From Haliclystus octoradiatus (Eukaryota > Cnidaria > Staurozoa > Stauromedusae > Haliclystidae): a DNA stretch of 64,000 nucleotides. The notes below the pieces were generated by a model. The model had not been told where the DNA came from and searched no databases. It saw nothing but the letters and a program-made list of their open reading frames with translations. Numbering within the stretch: the first letter of the stretch is position 1; each line of letters starts with the position of its first letter. Positions 53,288-64,000 of this stretch are shown piece by piece. The DNA is taken from positions 2,958,501 through 3,022,500 of the forward strand of contig OU744454.1 in NCBI GenBank assembly GCA_916610825.1, in the 5' to 3' direction. Made by a program: the position numbers and the translations under genes.

Positions 53288-54765
53288 CTCAAACTGTTCC
53301 TGAATCTTGACAAAACAATTAATTCCTTGTTTTGTTTGAGCCAGAGGACAATAAAGGAAGTCAACACGGGCATTGTGAGAACTGTTGAGGTGACATATTA
53401 CCGATAATTCCCGTAGAAATGATAGTATCTTACTATTGTCATCCACTGAAGATCCTTGATTCTGAATAACAAAATGGATAAGACAGGTTTTTGAAAATAC
53501 GCACATGTAAAAAATAGGCTACATAACTGCAACTAAATGCAAACAGTTTTCCCAAGTTCAAGAGCTGCCCCTGCAAAAAACAGTTCAGGAGTTCATGAAC
53601 AGTTCATGAACAGTTCATTAACGTTAAATGGCTCCAATTTTCCTGAACTGTTCATGAACTCCTGAAGTGTTTTCGCAGGGGTGGTCCTGAACCGTTATAA
53701 TGAACCTTGTGAACTGTGCAAGAAAACTTTATAAACAGCTCATGAACTCTACATAGATCCATGAGCTGTGCATGGACACCTTCTCAAACAGCATGTTAAA
53801 TTACATGTTTTCCGTTGACTTTTCATATAGGCTAAAGGTGCCATATTCATATCGTATTTGGAAATACGATATAAAACGTTGGTCTACATTGAGAAATTAG
53901 TTAAAGTATTTAAATTTTGAGACGCTGCTTCGTTGCATACTTAAAGGGGAAAATCGACCGAAGGCTGCTACGAGCTCCTGGTCATGTTAAATGAAGGCAA
54001 CATCTTCAAAACCGCTAAGCTTGTTTCAACTTGAGCTCGTAGCAGCCGGTCCATTTCACTCTTCTAACAACTTCCTGTTACTTTATGTTATAAGGTCATC
54101 AACACTTATATTTGTATGCGTAAGTGTGTCTAGCTTGTAATATCAATCAGCGTCATATATGTTGTGTAAAGTCATAAAGACGGCCAGAAATCATGGGGAT
54201 GAGGAGTGTAACACCCAATCCCTCCAATAATAAATTTTGACAAATATTTCGGGCAATTCTGAGACGAACCATTGCAAAATTATGCAATTTTTTGATGGTA
54301 TTACAACTGGTGCTGAAGCTCCCAAATATGCAAATGTCATGTCTTTTTTTTAGGGTATCACTGACAAAATCCTCCCGGACTAAAGCATGTAGTTACCACC
54401 GTACTCATAAATATCACGTCCAGTAGAAATTCCTGTAAACAATTCATTAATCAAACAAAAAAGATTACCTCCTCTTTTTGAAATAAACAGATTGTTCCTG
54501 CATGGCCATGACAAATTATACCAATCTTTTCAATTTGAAAATGGTGTAGTTCTTCTTTGACAAAATTTAATATATCATCTGTCGTTGATTCTGAAGAGTA
54601 TTGTCTCGCGATGACATTAGGTAAAAGTGCTTTCTCGATAGACGAAAAACGTCTCACCTTCCAACATGCAAGAAGTAACATCTTTGAGGATTTGTTGTTT
54701 TTATTTTCAGAATGCACATTACTTAAAACGTTTATGGGTTCATTTTCTGTTAAATCTGAAATCAT
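53288..54765 (-). CDS. DUF4347-like domain, two exons; possible N-terminus of the NEK9-like protein
   Basis: Exons 54765-54469 (99 codons, Met start) and 53461-53288 (58 codons) join in phase 0; the second ends in phase 0 at a GT donor. The product has a 28-residue polar lead, then KMLLLACWKV, LNFVKEELHHFQIEKIGIIC-HGHAGTICLF, and DFLYCPLAQTKQGINCFVKI. The HG.AG...L block and the later LY.C-like strand with a Gly-Phe pair follow the layout of bacterial DUF4347 (ISHG.PG.L.L, then YGC...G..F). I infer homology from this pattern only. No stop is seen, so coding continues toward the gap and the kinase, in the same direction. It could be a separate gene. Confidence 0.6.
53571..53688. mobile_element. 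TTCATGAA-family element, short form
   Basis: Left CCCCTGCAAAAAACAGTTCA, right CTCCTGAAGTGTTTTCGCAG-GGG. It lies in the intron between the two DUF4347-like exons. A degenerate tail of the same type follows to about 53770. Confidence 0.7.
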
Positions 54766-56797
54766 TTTGAAGAGGAAAAGAAGCTGATAGGCCTACAAAT
54801 ATTATTGTTATCCTACATCACAATTTACTTTAGTTGAGTTTTGCAGCAACAGCATTTGTTCGTATAATGTGTTTTTATGTCCAATCGATTTTCATTTCTC
54901 TGTTTACGACACACGCACACGCTGAGGTTTGTGATAAACTCTTCTCCTTTGCTAACATAATAGTAATAATACGTCGTTGATACTTTGTACAAGAAGAAGA
55001 AAGCCACAATATAGGCTACCGCTACATAATAGAATAAATATTGACAAACTTACTATACAAGAACTAAAAATATTAAAAATCATAAACAGAAATGCACTTT
55101 ATTGGAGGTGCCTCGTGTTAAAATTGTTTAATTAAAGAGGGAGTGCTATCGAAACACAAGAAAAACAAATAATATAAAATTATTGGATACGCTTGAAGAA
55201 AAATAAAAGGTTTGAAATTCTATCAATTGAAAAACTACAGCGAAATATTTCTCTTAGTGGTTTAGTATTTAATTTCAAGATGAACACAAGTTTAATTTTG
55301 TCTTATTTCTTTTCTGCTGGCATCTTTACCCCCCTTGCATAAACAATTGTTATATAGAATGACTCTGTAAAGGCTAGACTTGGTTGCCATAGTTTCGTAA
55401 CCCCAAACAAAAAACATCAATACACGGAGAGGACTCAAAGAGAATTGCAAATTCCGATTCCGATATATGTCACGGTGTTTCTATTCGTCATTTCAAACTT
55501 GAAGGCGAATACAGGCAAACCTTAGGCTCCCACTTACGTACTACTGTCCTTGATTACATGTGATATATAAAGTGTAATGATTGAATTTAAACTATGCAAG
55601 TAAATACCATATATAATTATACTAAACAGTAGTTTGATCTTCATTATTAAACTTATTATTGAAGTGCGTTTACAAAAATGTGATATGACTTGTTAATTTG
55701 AATAATTATGAATAATAATACATGCTCAACGAGATCTATATGCCAGAGCCATGCGTAAGAATCATACGTAGGTTCGACGGACCATGTAAACTCATAAAAG
55801 CGTGTCAATTTAACGAGCACCTCATCAATGAAATATTACTTGGAATTACTTACAATGGAATTTTGAAATGTTTGATCTTGAATATATTTGGTCTGAAAGT
55901 GATGCAAAATTGTTCGGATTGCGATTGTATCGCTGGTAGAGAAAAATATCGAATGTAATTCAACCAGAAATATAGTGCCAGGCCCAATTCGTCAAAACAT
56001 CATTGGTCATCTTAAATAAATCAGGTGTAGAATTGCTTTGCATAAATCAAAAATTTTCGGTTGATTAAGTTGTACCTTGACATATTTGCTTGGATTCTAC
56101 CGGGTGCTTTTTTGATAGCAGAAGACTCAATGGCACTAAAATATTGGACTACTATGCTCTAACTGTTAGTAACTTAATTGCAACAATAAACTGTTCCAAA
56201 CGTATATTCTTTGACAGGATCATTTCCGAGGACTTATCTCCCTAAACAAACCCTACCCCCGTTCGACCTTGTCATGCAGCTAGTTTGGCTGTGTTCCCAC
56301 TATAGCTCTTGTAAAGTATGATAGGTAACATAACAGAATAACCATGGGTCAAAAATAACTACAATAATTGAATCACACGCAAAGTATATATCTGTAAATA
56401 ATCTATGATATAATTATTTATTGATTCCGCATAAAAGTAAACTTTCCTATCAGATCTAAATTCTTCATCCAGCGAGAATATCCATAACGCCTTCGTTGAA
56501 ACGATTGGTTAATGCCATATACTATATAGTATAGAATCATTTTCTGCTTGATTTGTTGCCATTATTGAATCTAAATAATAAGCGATACGAAGTACAACCT
56601 CGCGTTTATGGAAACTTAAACTGCATCAAAATGGACTCATTGCAGCTATATATTAAGAATCTGAGACAAACGTCCGAATAAATTGGACTTTCTACAACAT
56701 TGATTTGGTGTCTCAGCTATCGTGAAAGTTTTGCTGCCAGCATGTCCCACAGTAATAAAATTTCAATATTGGAAAGGTATTAAGGATCCATCATTCT
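54766..56797. other. Intergenic region, no gene seen
   Basis: Lies between the stop of the PAN/fibrinogen-like gene and the Met of the DUF4347-like exon. It is AT-rich, with no credible exon and no clear core promoter. The small frames at 54825-55007 and 55722-55958 have no recognisable content. Confidence 0.5.
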
Positions 56798-59700
56798 TTA
56801 AAATTCACAATACAACGGACCAAGAGTATGATAGCCGTATTTACCCATTCCACTGACCTCCCAAAATGTCAATCTAGCAACAGGCAATGCAATTTTGTTT
56901 GAAAAATACCCTCTTTGATTCCTCAACGAAGTACCAGCCAAATCACATTCACAATTTTCTTCATCTTTATTTCGATCACAACAACAACTTTCTGTGCCGC
57001 TACAAAAACACATGTTACCAAATAAGTCATCATTGAGAGTAGTTGGAAAATAGCCATATTCTTTAGAGTCAAACCCTCTCCATGTTGCCTTATCACCTTT
57101 AATAACACTATCATAACATTCAAGATAAAGCTCTTGATAACAATTTTGTGATACAGATTTCAACCATGTTATTTCTTCATTATTCAATTCGTAAATCAAA
57201 TTGGTTTGGTAAGGAGGATCGCCATAGTATCTAGTACGGGTCATGGCATTGTGTTCAACTTTGACAACTGCTTTACCTTCTAAACGTAGACATTCCAATT
57301 GTAAATTACTTGTAGTACCACTGGGTAATACAGTATTAATTTGAATTACAGATGAGTTGACGTTTGAATCCAATAAGGCTGATGTACAAGAGTCTAAGCA
57401 AAAAACATCCGCATTACAATTACAAACTAGAGAGAGAGCAACATTAAAAACAAATTATAAAATTAAAATGTGAGTGGCATTTATGCTGAAATGAGATGAA
57501 AACGACGTCATTCGGTCGAGAATTAGTTCATATGACAGCTAATAATTTTGATATAAAGCACACGTATGCTTCATGTCTATATTCTATGCTTAAAATCACC
57601 CGTAAGTCAACTCCGTATGTATGGAGACATTGATCGCGTCACTACGTCACCTTGCCAATTGCCCGTATTAAGAAAAAGTGGCGGTTTACTGCTGAGCCTT
57701 TTCTGATAAATGAATCTGTATAGTATTGTACCTGAAATTTAATAAATAACAATACCATCTAATTACCATATTGGTTTGAGTCCATGAGTTTGACTCCTTG
57801 AGTTGCTTCAAGCATATGGATTATCGATGTTTCCTCGAAGTTGTACATAATATTGTGATAGCTAGAATTACGTTCTCGTTAGTGTTTGCAGGAACAGTCA
57901 TATATTCATGATGATGATGATGATCATCATCATCATCATCATCATCCCGCTCTATTGTTATTATGCCTTTTGTTTAAAAAGGTGACTCCGACAAGGACAG
58001 CTTTGGTGTAGAATGATCATTCTTCTATCAAGGACGGATGATCCCCCTACCCGAAAGTGATTCTCTATTGTCTTCATGTCCTGTCGCCCTGTAGTACGCA
58101 CTGATCTATAAATAGAATATTTATATAGATCGGTGGTAGTAGCCAGCACAATTTTTTGTGGAACCAAGATCCTTTCCCGTATATTTCGCATGTACTGCGC
58201 TTGCGTGAAAAGCTATTCCTCCCATTGACACAAATCGTATTCCAGGTTGTAAACAAAAAATATTTTCTTTGTCGCTTAAGATCTTCCTTCTTGTAAATAG
58301 GGCCTTACATTGGGTGGGTTTTAGAAAAATATTGCATACCTGCAGGTGGTGCGACTGATGTTGTTTGTGATGTTGCTGTAGCTGCTGCAACCATAGGCAC
58401 TGATGATATCATTGTCGCTGTTGTTTGTATTGATGAGGATATTGTTGTTGATAATATTGGCACTGAGCTTGCTAGGATAGGTGTGGCTGCTGTTGACATT
58501 GTCTGTGATACTGTTGGGTTATTTGTTACTGGCGTGCCTGAAAAGAAATACATTCAAGTTTATATACAGTCAAACCTGTTATAACGATCACATCTATAAA
58601 GCGGCTACCTGTCTATAGTGGTCACTCTTGCAATGTCTATAATAGTATTTTCTATTGAATCAACCTGCGTATAAAGGCCACCTAGGTGTCTATAATGGTC
58701 AATTTATCTACCTCTCGTAGCTGGTTGTTATATGCAGGTTTCACTGTATTAGATATATGGGGAGACGAAAAGTCTGTCTGCAAAAGGAGGCGTTTACTCT
58801 GGTTTAATTTCTGAGGCTGCTATATTCGTTAAATTATGACTAGTGTGAATTACGAAAGGGAGGTGGTTAAATCGTGTTTGTTAAGCAGTTATTACGTACG
58901 CAGTTGCTAATGGGGAATCAGAATATGATATTACGTACCTGTACCTATTTCTGTACCATCCTAATGAACAAACAAAATCATAATCACATATTAATCAATG
59001 CGGGCAATAAATAAATAAAATAAACACCTGATGCCTCTATGGGGATGTGGATACTGTCATATAGGTACTATATACGGTGATATATATGTGCCATTTTTAC
59101 AGAATACTGTTTTCGCATCATGCTGTCAAATATTTGGATATCAAATTCTCAAATTTGGCTTCTTGCTTCGAAATTTCAGGTTTGATCCGGTATACGTCCT
59201 CCCGTATAAAGATGTAATTATGCAGATTGTTTCGCGATCTATAAGTGGAGCGGATGATGGACCTTTTGATATTATTTCAGGTTTTTGTCAAGTAAATTGT
59301 TATCGATAGAATAGGTAATATTTTGATTATATTTCATCATGTAGATCAACGATTTATCGCTGACCTACATGATGAAATAAAGTGTTATCAGAGAATATTT
59401 TCTCATATTTTTCTGTAAGACAGAGATCACGCATCAATTCGTAATTAATAAGCTACAGACGGTACATGGCAGTTAAACAGACAAGTTATTTCATTGATAA
59501 GAAGCTTTGTCTGAGTTTTTAAATGTTAGTATCCCGGGTAGGGTAACTCCACTAGGGCGGCTATACGGAGACGTGCCACTTATTTTGGGTCCATATTCCA
59601 GCTGAGAAATAACTTTTTGGGTATGAGATTTCAAATTTTGGAGCTTTTGGGTATCCTATTTTTGACTTTTTCAAGAATTTTTGAAAAAATTTGCATCATT

Positions 59701-62272
59701 TTTTTGTGTTTACCTAAAATTAATCAACCTGTTAGAACTTTTTGGGTAGCATCAACAAAATTTTTGGAACCTTTTGGGTACCTTACCTTTTTCCAAAGAG
59801 CTTCCTCCCCGTCCCTGAAGAGCTGGAGTTACCCCCCGGGGTTATTATCTTATGTAGACTGGCGTTGAATAATGCCAAAATTTTAAAGCAAAAGCCAAAA
59901 ACACTCAAGAGGTTGACAGCAAATTAAACCAACGACAACTTCATGTCAATAATAATAATTTTTTTTTTTTGGTTTATAGAATAATTTTTATTTGAAAATT
60001 CCATATAACGTAACAAAAATTACCGCGTACAACTAATTTGTTTTTCCGTTATGCTGTAGATTGTAAGAGCAAAGAAGGATATAAAGATCGACCACTGCAG
60101 ATGAGAAGAACCTTATCGTTTCTTGCTTCAGTTCTAACTCGGCTTAATATAGAGTCAATCATCATTTTCTTTATGCATGATCGTGCCCATGATTGCAAGT
60201 CTCATTTACCCTTTGGATGGCCATACTGATTCGTTTTAAGAGAAACTGAGATGCTTGAGGATCATTTGTTGATATTTTTAATCTTTTCCAAGAGAGTCCA
60301 GAAATATTGACGATGAGGGGTCTATTGGTCCTCGTAATATCTCAATAATAAGAACAACTGGCTGATTTATGTGCTCAGTTGCTAAGCAGTTGAAATGATG
60401 AAATGTTTTCTCATTTGCCTCTTCTGTGGCCTCTTCTGCAGCTGCTGCAGACCTTGTTGATGTTTTTGGGAGATGGGAAGGGACAGGGTGTCAACGCAGC
60501 TGAAATTTTAGACTAAGAATTTCTCTGTGGACAAAGAAATTTGGGTTAAGCCATCTGGTCTAGGTCTTCTGCCATCAGATATGTGAAGTTCTATTGGTTC
60601 GTAGATGGATGGGATATTAGCGGACGATAAAGCTCTTTTCAAAAGATCGTTAACAGCTTCATGACGTGCAAAGCGACAAGCTGCTTTGCTACATGATAAG
60701 TGTTCATTTTGCGTCCTGTTTGGCACCACGTACAGACACAACACGTGGCTGACATTTGGTGGCTCTAAGGTGAAGGGCAATGGCTTTGTTTAGATAAAAT
60801 CATATCTTATCTTATTAGAATATAAAAACAGAATTTCGTAAATTATTCATAGAAAGATGTTTCCATTTTTTAAATGTTAAAAAATATTCTTGCCTTATAC
60901 CGTGAAAATGGTTTACCATTACCAAAATTATGCATGCAAGAGCACGTCCACAGATCTAAAATGGCAGGTTTTCCGAGCAACTTGAAATTTACATCCATAT
61001 AAAAACACGGGCGGGTGAGAAAAGTCAACTTACGGACTTGCCGACTCTGTAAACTTTAGTTTTTCGATCGAATTAAGGCAAGATTCACGAATGCTCTGCC
61101 TTGCTTAGCCTTTATATGGGATGACGAAAATCTTTGCTGTGTGCTGTGAACTTCGATCGAACTCATGGGCATCAAAATATCTCAAAAATGTTAACAAGTT
61201 GATAAATCTATCACGAAAGAGCAGAGTTAATAATTGATCAAAAGCAGTGATGACGTCGGAAAAATCGCCTCTTTCCCTTCAGCCTCCATTCTTTTTTGCA
61301 ACAACGCAGAGCTTCTCAAACAATAATTTTAATTTGGACCATGTTTGGATTGTTTTGGTCAAATCAGTCTGTTTTGAACAACTGTTTTTATGATAAACAT
61401 ATGGGAGATTCAGATCTATAATGTAATAAATAAGCATTTTATTCTAGATTATTTGCAATTACAGTGGAACCCGCTTATGTGCAATTCGGATAAGTGAAAT
61501 TCCCGCTTATCTGCAACCTGGCTTTGAAACCCGCTAAATAATTTTCTGGCCAAGTCCTATGTAAACGATTTCGGATAACTGCAAATTCGGATAAATGCAA
61601 TGAAAATCGTTGGCAATTTTGACTTGCACTTGAGCGGGTTACACTGTATTGCAAAATAAATTCTACTCTAGAAAAGTCACGTACGATCAAAAATGAAAGA
61701 AAAGAGGCAGAGTGTGTAGAGTTAAAACAGATAAATGAGGAAACTGGGATTTTGTTTTCATTCCAATAATTCCAAAATAATCCGTTGGAAATATGATAAA
61801 TTCGTCGAAGGACGATTCCAATCCATGTTTCTAATCTATACAGCTGTTGCACAGAGCATCACACAAATCCAAATTTAAGTTTGGAATATAGTCTACTTAC
61901 ATTATTATTCGTCAATGAAACATTGTTAATTTTCAAAGCCATTATCCACTTTTCTCCATCGAAAGCATCTGGAGGAGCACCTTCAATTTCACTTGCTTCA
62001 AAAAGATAACAATTTGATTCAAAATTATTGAAATTCATTCCAATAACATTACATCTACTCAAATTAACACAATAATGCATGCATTGTGCACGTGTTGCTG
62101 CTCTTCGATTTCCAATTTCTTCAAAACTAAAACCATTGGATATTGACTGCGAAGACAAGGGAAGAAATATACGTCCATTTTTATTACATTGCAATGATAG
62201 TGTTGATGTGAATATATGTATATATATGGCAACCCATGTTAATATACCCATTTTTGCATTAAATTTATTCAT
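56798..62272 (-). CDS. Secreted protein: signal peptide, PAN/apple, Ser/Thr linker, CNTNAP-like fibrinogen-related domain
   Basis: Four exons in frame: 62272-61901, 58960-58939 (22 bases), 58537-58340, 57426-56798; 406 residues. Residues 1-29 form a signal peptide (hydrophobic WVAIYIHIFTSTLSL); an in-frame Met at residue 8 is an alternative start. Residues about 55-95 carry the PAN/apple spacing (QCMHYCVNLSRCN...NFESNCYLFE). The micro-exon adds DGTEIGT, and the next exon is a Ser/Thr/Ala/Val stretch likely O-glycosylated. The last exon is Cys-rich, with NCYQELYLECYDS, WRGFDSKEYGYFP, CFCSG...CCCDRN and LPVARLTFWEVS then LGPLYCEF. That order is the fibrinogen-related domain of contactin-associated proteins. 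No transmembrane segment follows, so secretion is expected. A role in adhesion or recognition is inferred from the domains. Confidence 0.85.
57909..57950. repeat. Inverted ATG/CAT microsatellite
   Basis: (ATG)n switches directly to (ATC)n through GATGATC, forming a self-complementary tract of about 40 bases. Confidence 0.85.
58567..58746 (+). mobile_element. Tigger/pogo-like MITE, 180 bp, complete
   Basis: CAGTCAAACCTGTTATAACG at the left, TTATATGCAGGTTTCACTG at the right, TA on both sides. It lies just upstream, in gene order, of the 58340-58537 exon. Same family as 37591-37769. Confidence 0.75.
59030..59200. repeat. Dispersed repeat family R3, copy 3
   Basis: Carries GTGCCATTTTTACAGAATAC, TCGCATCATGCTGTCAAATA and TTCTCAAATTTGGC in the same order as 32390-32700. 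Confidence 0.55.
59331..59378. repeat. Small near-perfect hairpin, 48 bases
   Basis: The arm ATTTCATCATGTAGATCAAC-GAT pairs with ATCGCTGACCTACATGATGA-AAT, with two mismatches and a two-base loop. Confidence 0.75.
59536..59841. repeat. TTGGGTA-rich inverted-end repeat, uninterrupted copy
   Basis: Starts near GGGTAACTCCACTAGGGCGG and ends CTGGAGTTACCCCCCGGGG. It is the reverse orientation of 3195-3768 and shows that locus before the solo LTR inserted. The interior repeats TTTTGGGTA about every 30-50 bases. Confidence 0.7.
60225..60780 (-). pseudogene. Retroelement polyprotein C-terminal remnant
   Basis: Minus-strand frames read HLSCSKAACRFARHEAVNDL, then LKRALSSANIPSIYEP, and SDGRRP-RPDGLT, followed after a frame break by AAAAEEATEEANEKTFHHFN and SSSIFLDSLGKRLKIS. 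This is the layout of a C-terminal segment common in animal retroelement polyproteins (C..H...RH...ND...RAL..A..P...EP.GL...DG.RPDG, then FLD.LG.RL). It is decayed, and lies in the long intron of the PAN/fibrinogen-like gene. Confidence 0.7.
61462..61646. mobile_element. Tigger/pogo-like MITE of a second family, 185 bp
   Basis: The ends CAGTGGAACCCGCTTA and GAGCGGGTTACACTG are inverted with TA on both sides. The inside repeats GCTTAT.TGCAA and CGGATAA words. It lies about 250 bases downstream, in gene order, of the first exon of the PAN/fibrinogen-like gene. Confidence 0.75.
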
Positions 62273-64000
62273 ACAGTAAAATATACAATCGGTAAGACAA
62301 AATATATAGTCTATAATTGTATTCTATATATTGCAATTCAGTCCTATGAAACAAAAGACGTCTCCAGGAAGTCTTCACGACGTCGTACTTCGGTCTTATT
62401 TAGGTACCGTGCGAACTATATGTTGTATTTGCTTGAATGAAAGCTACTTTAATAGGTGATTATAACATAACATTATAATTCTATTATACACGTTAATATT
62501 GACTTATATAGCTCATGCCCAGACTTTTTTATGTTGTTTTTCAAATCGTTATTGGACGCATCAAGATTGTGACATGAGCCGGATGGTTGCAATGCTTCAA
62601 AAACAGTGCGTATATATTTTGCAGAAATGTGAAAACAGTGAAATCAAACCTGCAGTGGTTCACTGATACTAATATCTATTAATGATATGGGGACTGATAA
62701 TGCTTAAAAAACATCAGAAAAGATAAAAATGACGGATACGAAATTGAAACTGATGTTAAACATACACCTTAATCATCTTTATATACGCGTGTATGATATT
62801 TAATCAGATATATATTATTTTGATCAACGCATATTAAATATGCGTTTTATGGACTTCTCTATAAGCAGCTGGAGTTAGAGATTATAAGCCTATTTACAAT
62901 AATTATGTGTATATAGTACTAATAACATTACCTTCTGCAGCTTAATTGTAAAATCTCAATATTTTTGTGCTAGCCAACATTGCCGGACATCATATATTAA
63001 TCAGCAAATACGACATGAATGTTTCATTAAATATTGTGTAACAGCATATTTAATTATTTACATAATAATAATTATATTAAATTAGCTGGTGCCATCTTTA
63101 CACATCCAGCTGTTCATTAGACTTGTCCAAAAAAATGAAAGTCTGAAAGTTGGATTGAATTCTTGATTTTATTGTTCTAGGGGTAAGAAAACCATAATTT
63201 CAATATTTGAGTTTAAAAAAACATTATGAAATGGGCGGTCAATTCTCCTCTAAATCAATACACAAAGTCAATGGGAAAAACGCTCAAAAAATAAAAAATA
63301 AAAACATAATTTAATATCAGGAAGGTATTTTTCAATCATTTTTTTATGTCTATGGAGGTAACAATCTCAGAAATATTACCGTATGTGGCAATTAAAAGTC
63401 TATTGGATGAGAACCTATATTGAAAATTTGTGTTTCAAAGTGATGAATTTGAATGTATGGCTTCCATTGTGATTTTGACAGACTTCGGCAAGATTTCAGT
63501 TCTCTAATGAATATCATTTCAAATATTAAACAATCAAATTTGTCTTTGCAACGGCGTAGAATAGAAAATTGATCATTGATTTCCTATAGGGCGAGACCGT
63601 CTGCATTTTTCTAATGTTGACCAACAGCAGAAGATTGTCTTTGAAGCTCTTAAACTCGTTGATGTAGATGCCGAAACCGATAAAGTTTGCCTCACACAAA
63701 CCACACTTAACTGCTCGTTTACTGTCTACATTGCTACTGTATTACATTTGTTTGAAATTTGTGATTGAATTAACAGTCGTTCTCTATGGGAAAATAGTAC
63801 TGTGACATTACCAGTTAACCAATCAGAATGTAGATCATCAAAATAGTACCCATTGGTTTCGACTAAATGGAAATACATAGAAATATTTCTTTGTTTTTAG
63901 TTTAATTGTGCATTTTCTATATGAAATGCTTCCAAGTTTTTTCAAATGAAAAATTGAAGTAGGTAAGATTCTCCTTTATCGACAACAAAATGCTGATTAT
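62273..64000. other. Upstream flank of the PAN/fibrinogen-like gene
   Basis: AT-rich, with no confident exon. Should hold the promoter of the minus-strand gene. The only coding-like trace is at 63465-63590. Confidence 0.5.
63465..63590 (-). pseudogene. Possible GIY-YIG/retroelement tail remnant
   Basis: The minus strand gives INDQFSILRRCKDKFDCLIF then EMIFIRELKS. It resembles the KFDCL.YEM.FI..L.P tail found after GIY-YIG nuclease segments of Penelope-like and related retroelements. The match stops after about 30 residues. Confidence 0.4.

Noticed and set aside
53966-54052. Inverted pair GGCTGCTACGAGCTC / GAGCTCGTAGCAGCC
   Set aside because: Two 15-base arms alone are too little to call an element; no ends or duplication were found.

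Overview
The window is nuclear DNA from an AT-rich animal genome, read from 64 kb of scaffold with one 500-N gap. The evidence is many-exon genes with GT-AG introns of about 0.1 to 7 kb, animal-type gene families, an intron-containing tRNA-Tyr, tRNA-derived SINEs, and dense hAT, Tigger/pogo-like, Harbinger-like, LTR, LINE and probable Penelope-like relics. The repeat types look like those of a marine invertebrate, possibly a cnidarian or sponge, but the sequence does not fix the phylum. There are no bacterial operons, CRISPR arrays or phage genes.

Three protein-coding loci lie on the minus strand, reading right to left. (1) At 56.8-62.3 kb is a four-exon gene for a secreted protein with a signal peptide, a PAN/apple module, a Ser/Thr-rich linker and a CNTNAP-like fibrinogen-related domain. 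(2) At 18.6-54.8 kb is a NEK9-type kinase locus: kinase C-lobe, RCC1 propeller, long polar tail with Ser/Arg/Lys micro-exons, coiled coil, and a C-terminal CaaX box. The kinase core is missing and probably falls in the assembly gap. Beyond the gap, on the same strand, two exons encode a domain resembling bacterial DUF4347; this may be the N-terminus of the same protein or a separate gene. (3) At 1.3-14.1 kb is a complete nine-exon SLC6 transporter of the neutral amino acid (B0AT/SLC6A19) type. All exon junctions listed keep the reading frame; I worked out the phases by hand.

The rest is mostly repeats in introns. The NEK9-like introns between 36 and 54 kb carry a regional burst of elements built from the palindrome TTCATGAA, including a candidate 3.2 kb foldback element. 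The 40.4-47.7 kb intron also holds an uninterrupted (TAA)~591 tract and a 17-copy, 73-bp tandem array. That array looks like an internal duplication of a Tigger-like MITE that expanded into a satellite. Several insertions can be read exactly because an uninterrupted paralogous copy of the target repeat is also in the window: a 274-bp solo LTR, a 766-bp hAT element and one TTCATGAA element.

The three genes show no evident functional link. They look like neighbours rather than a pathway.
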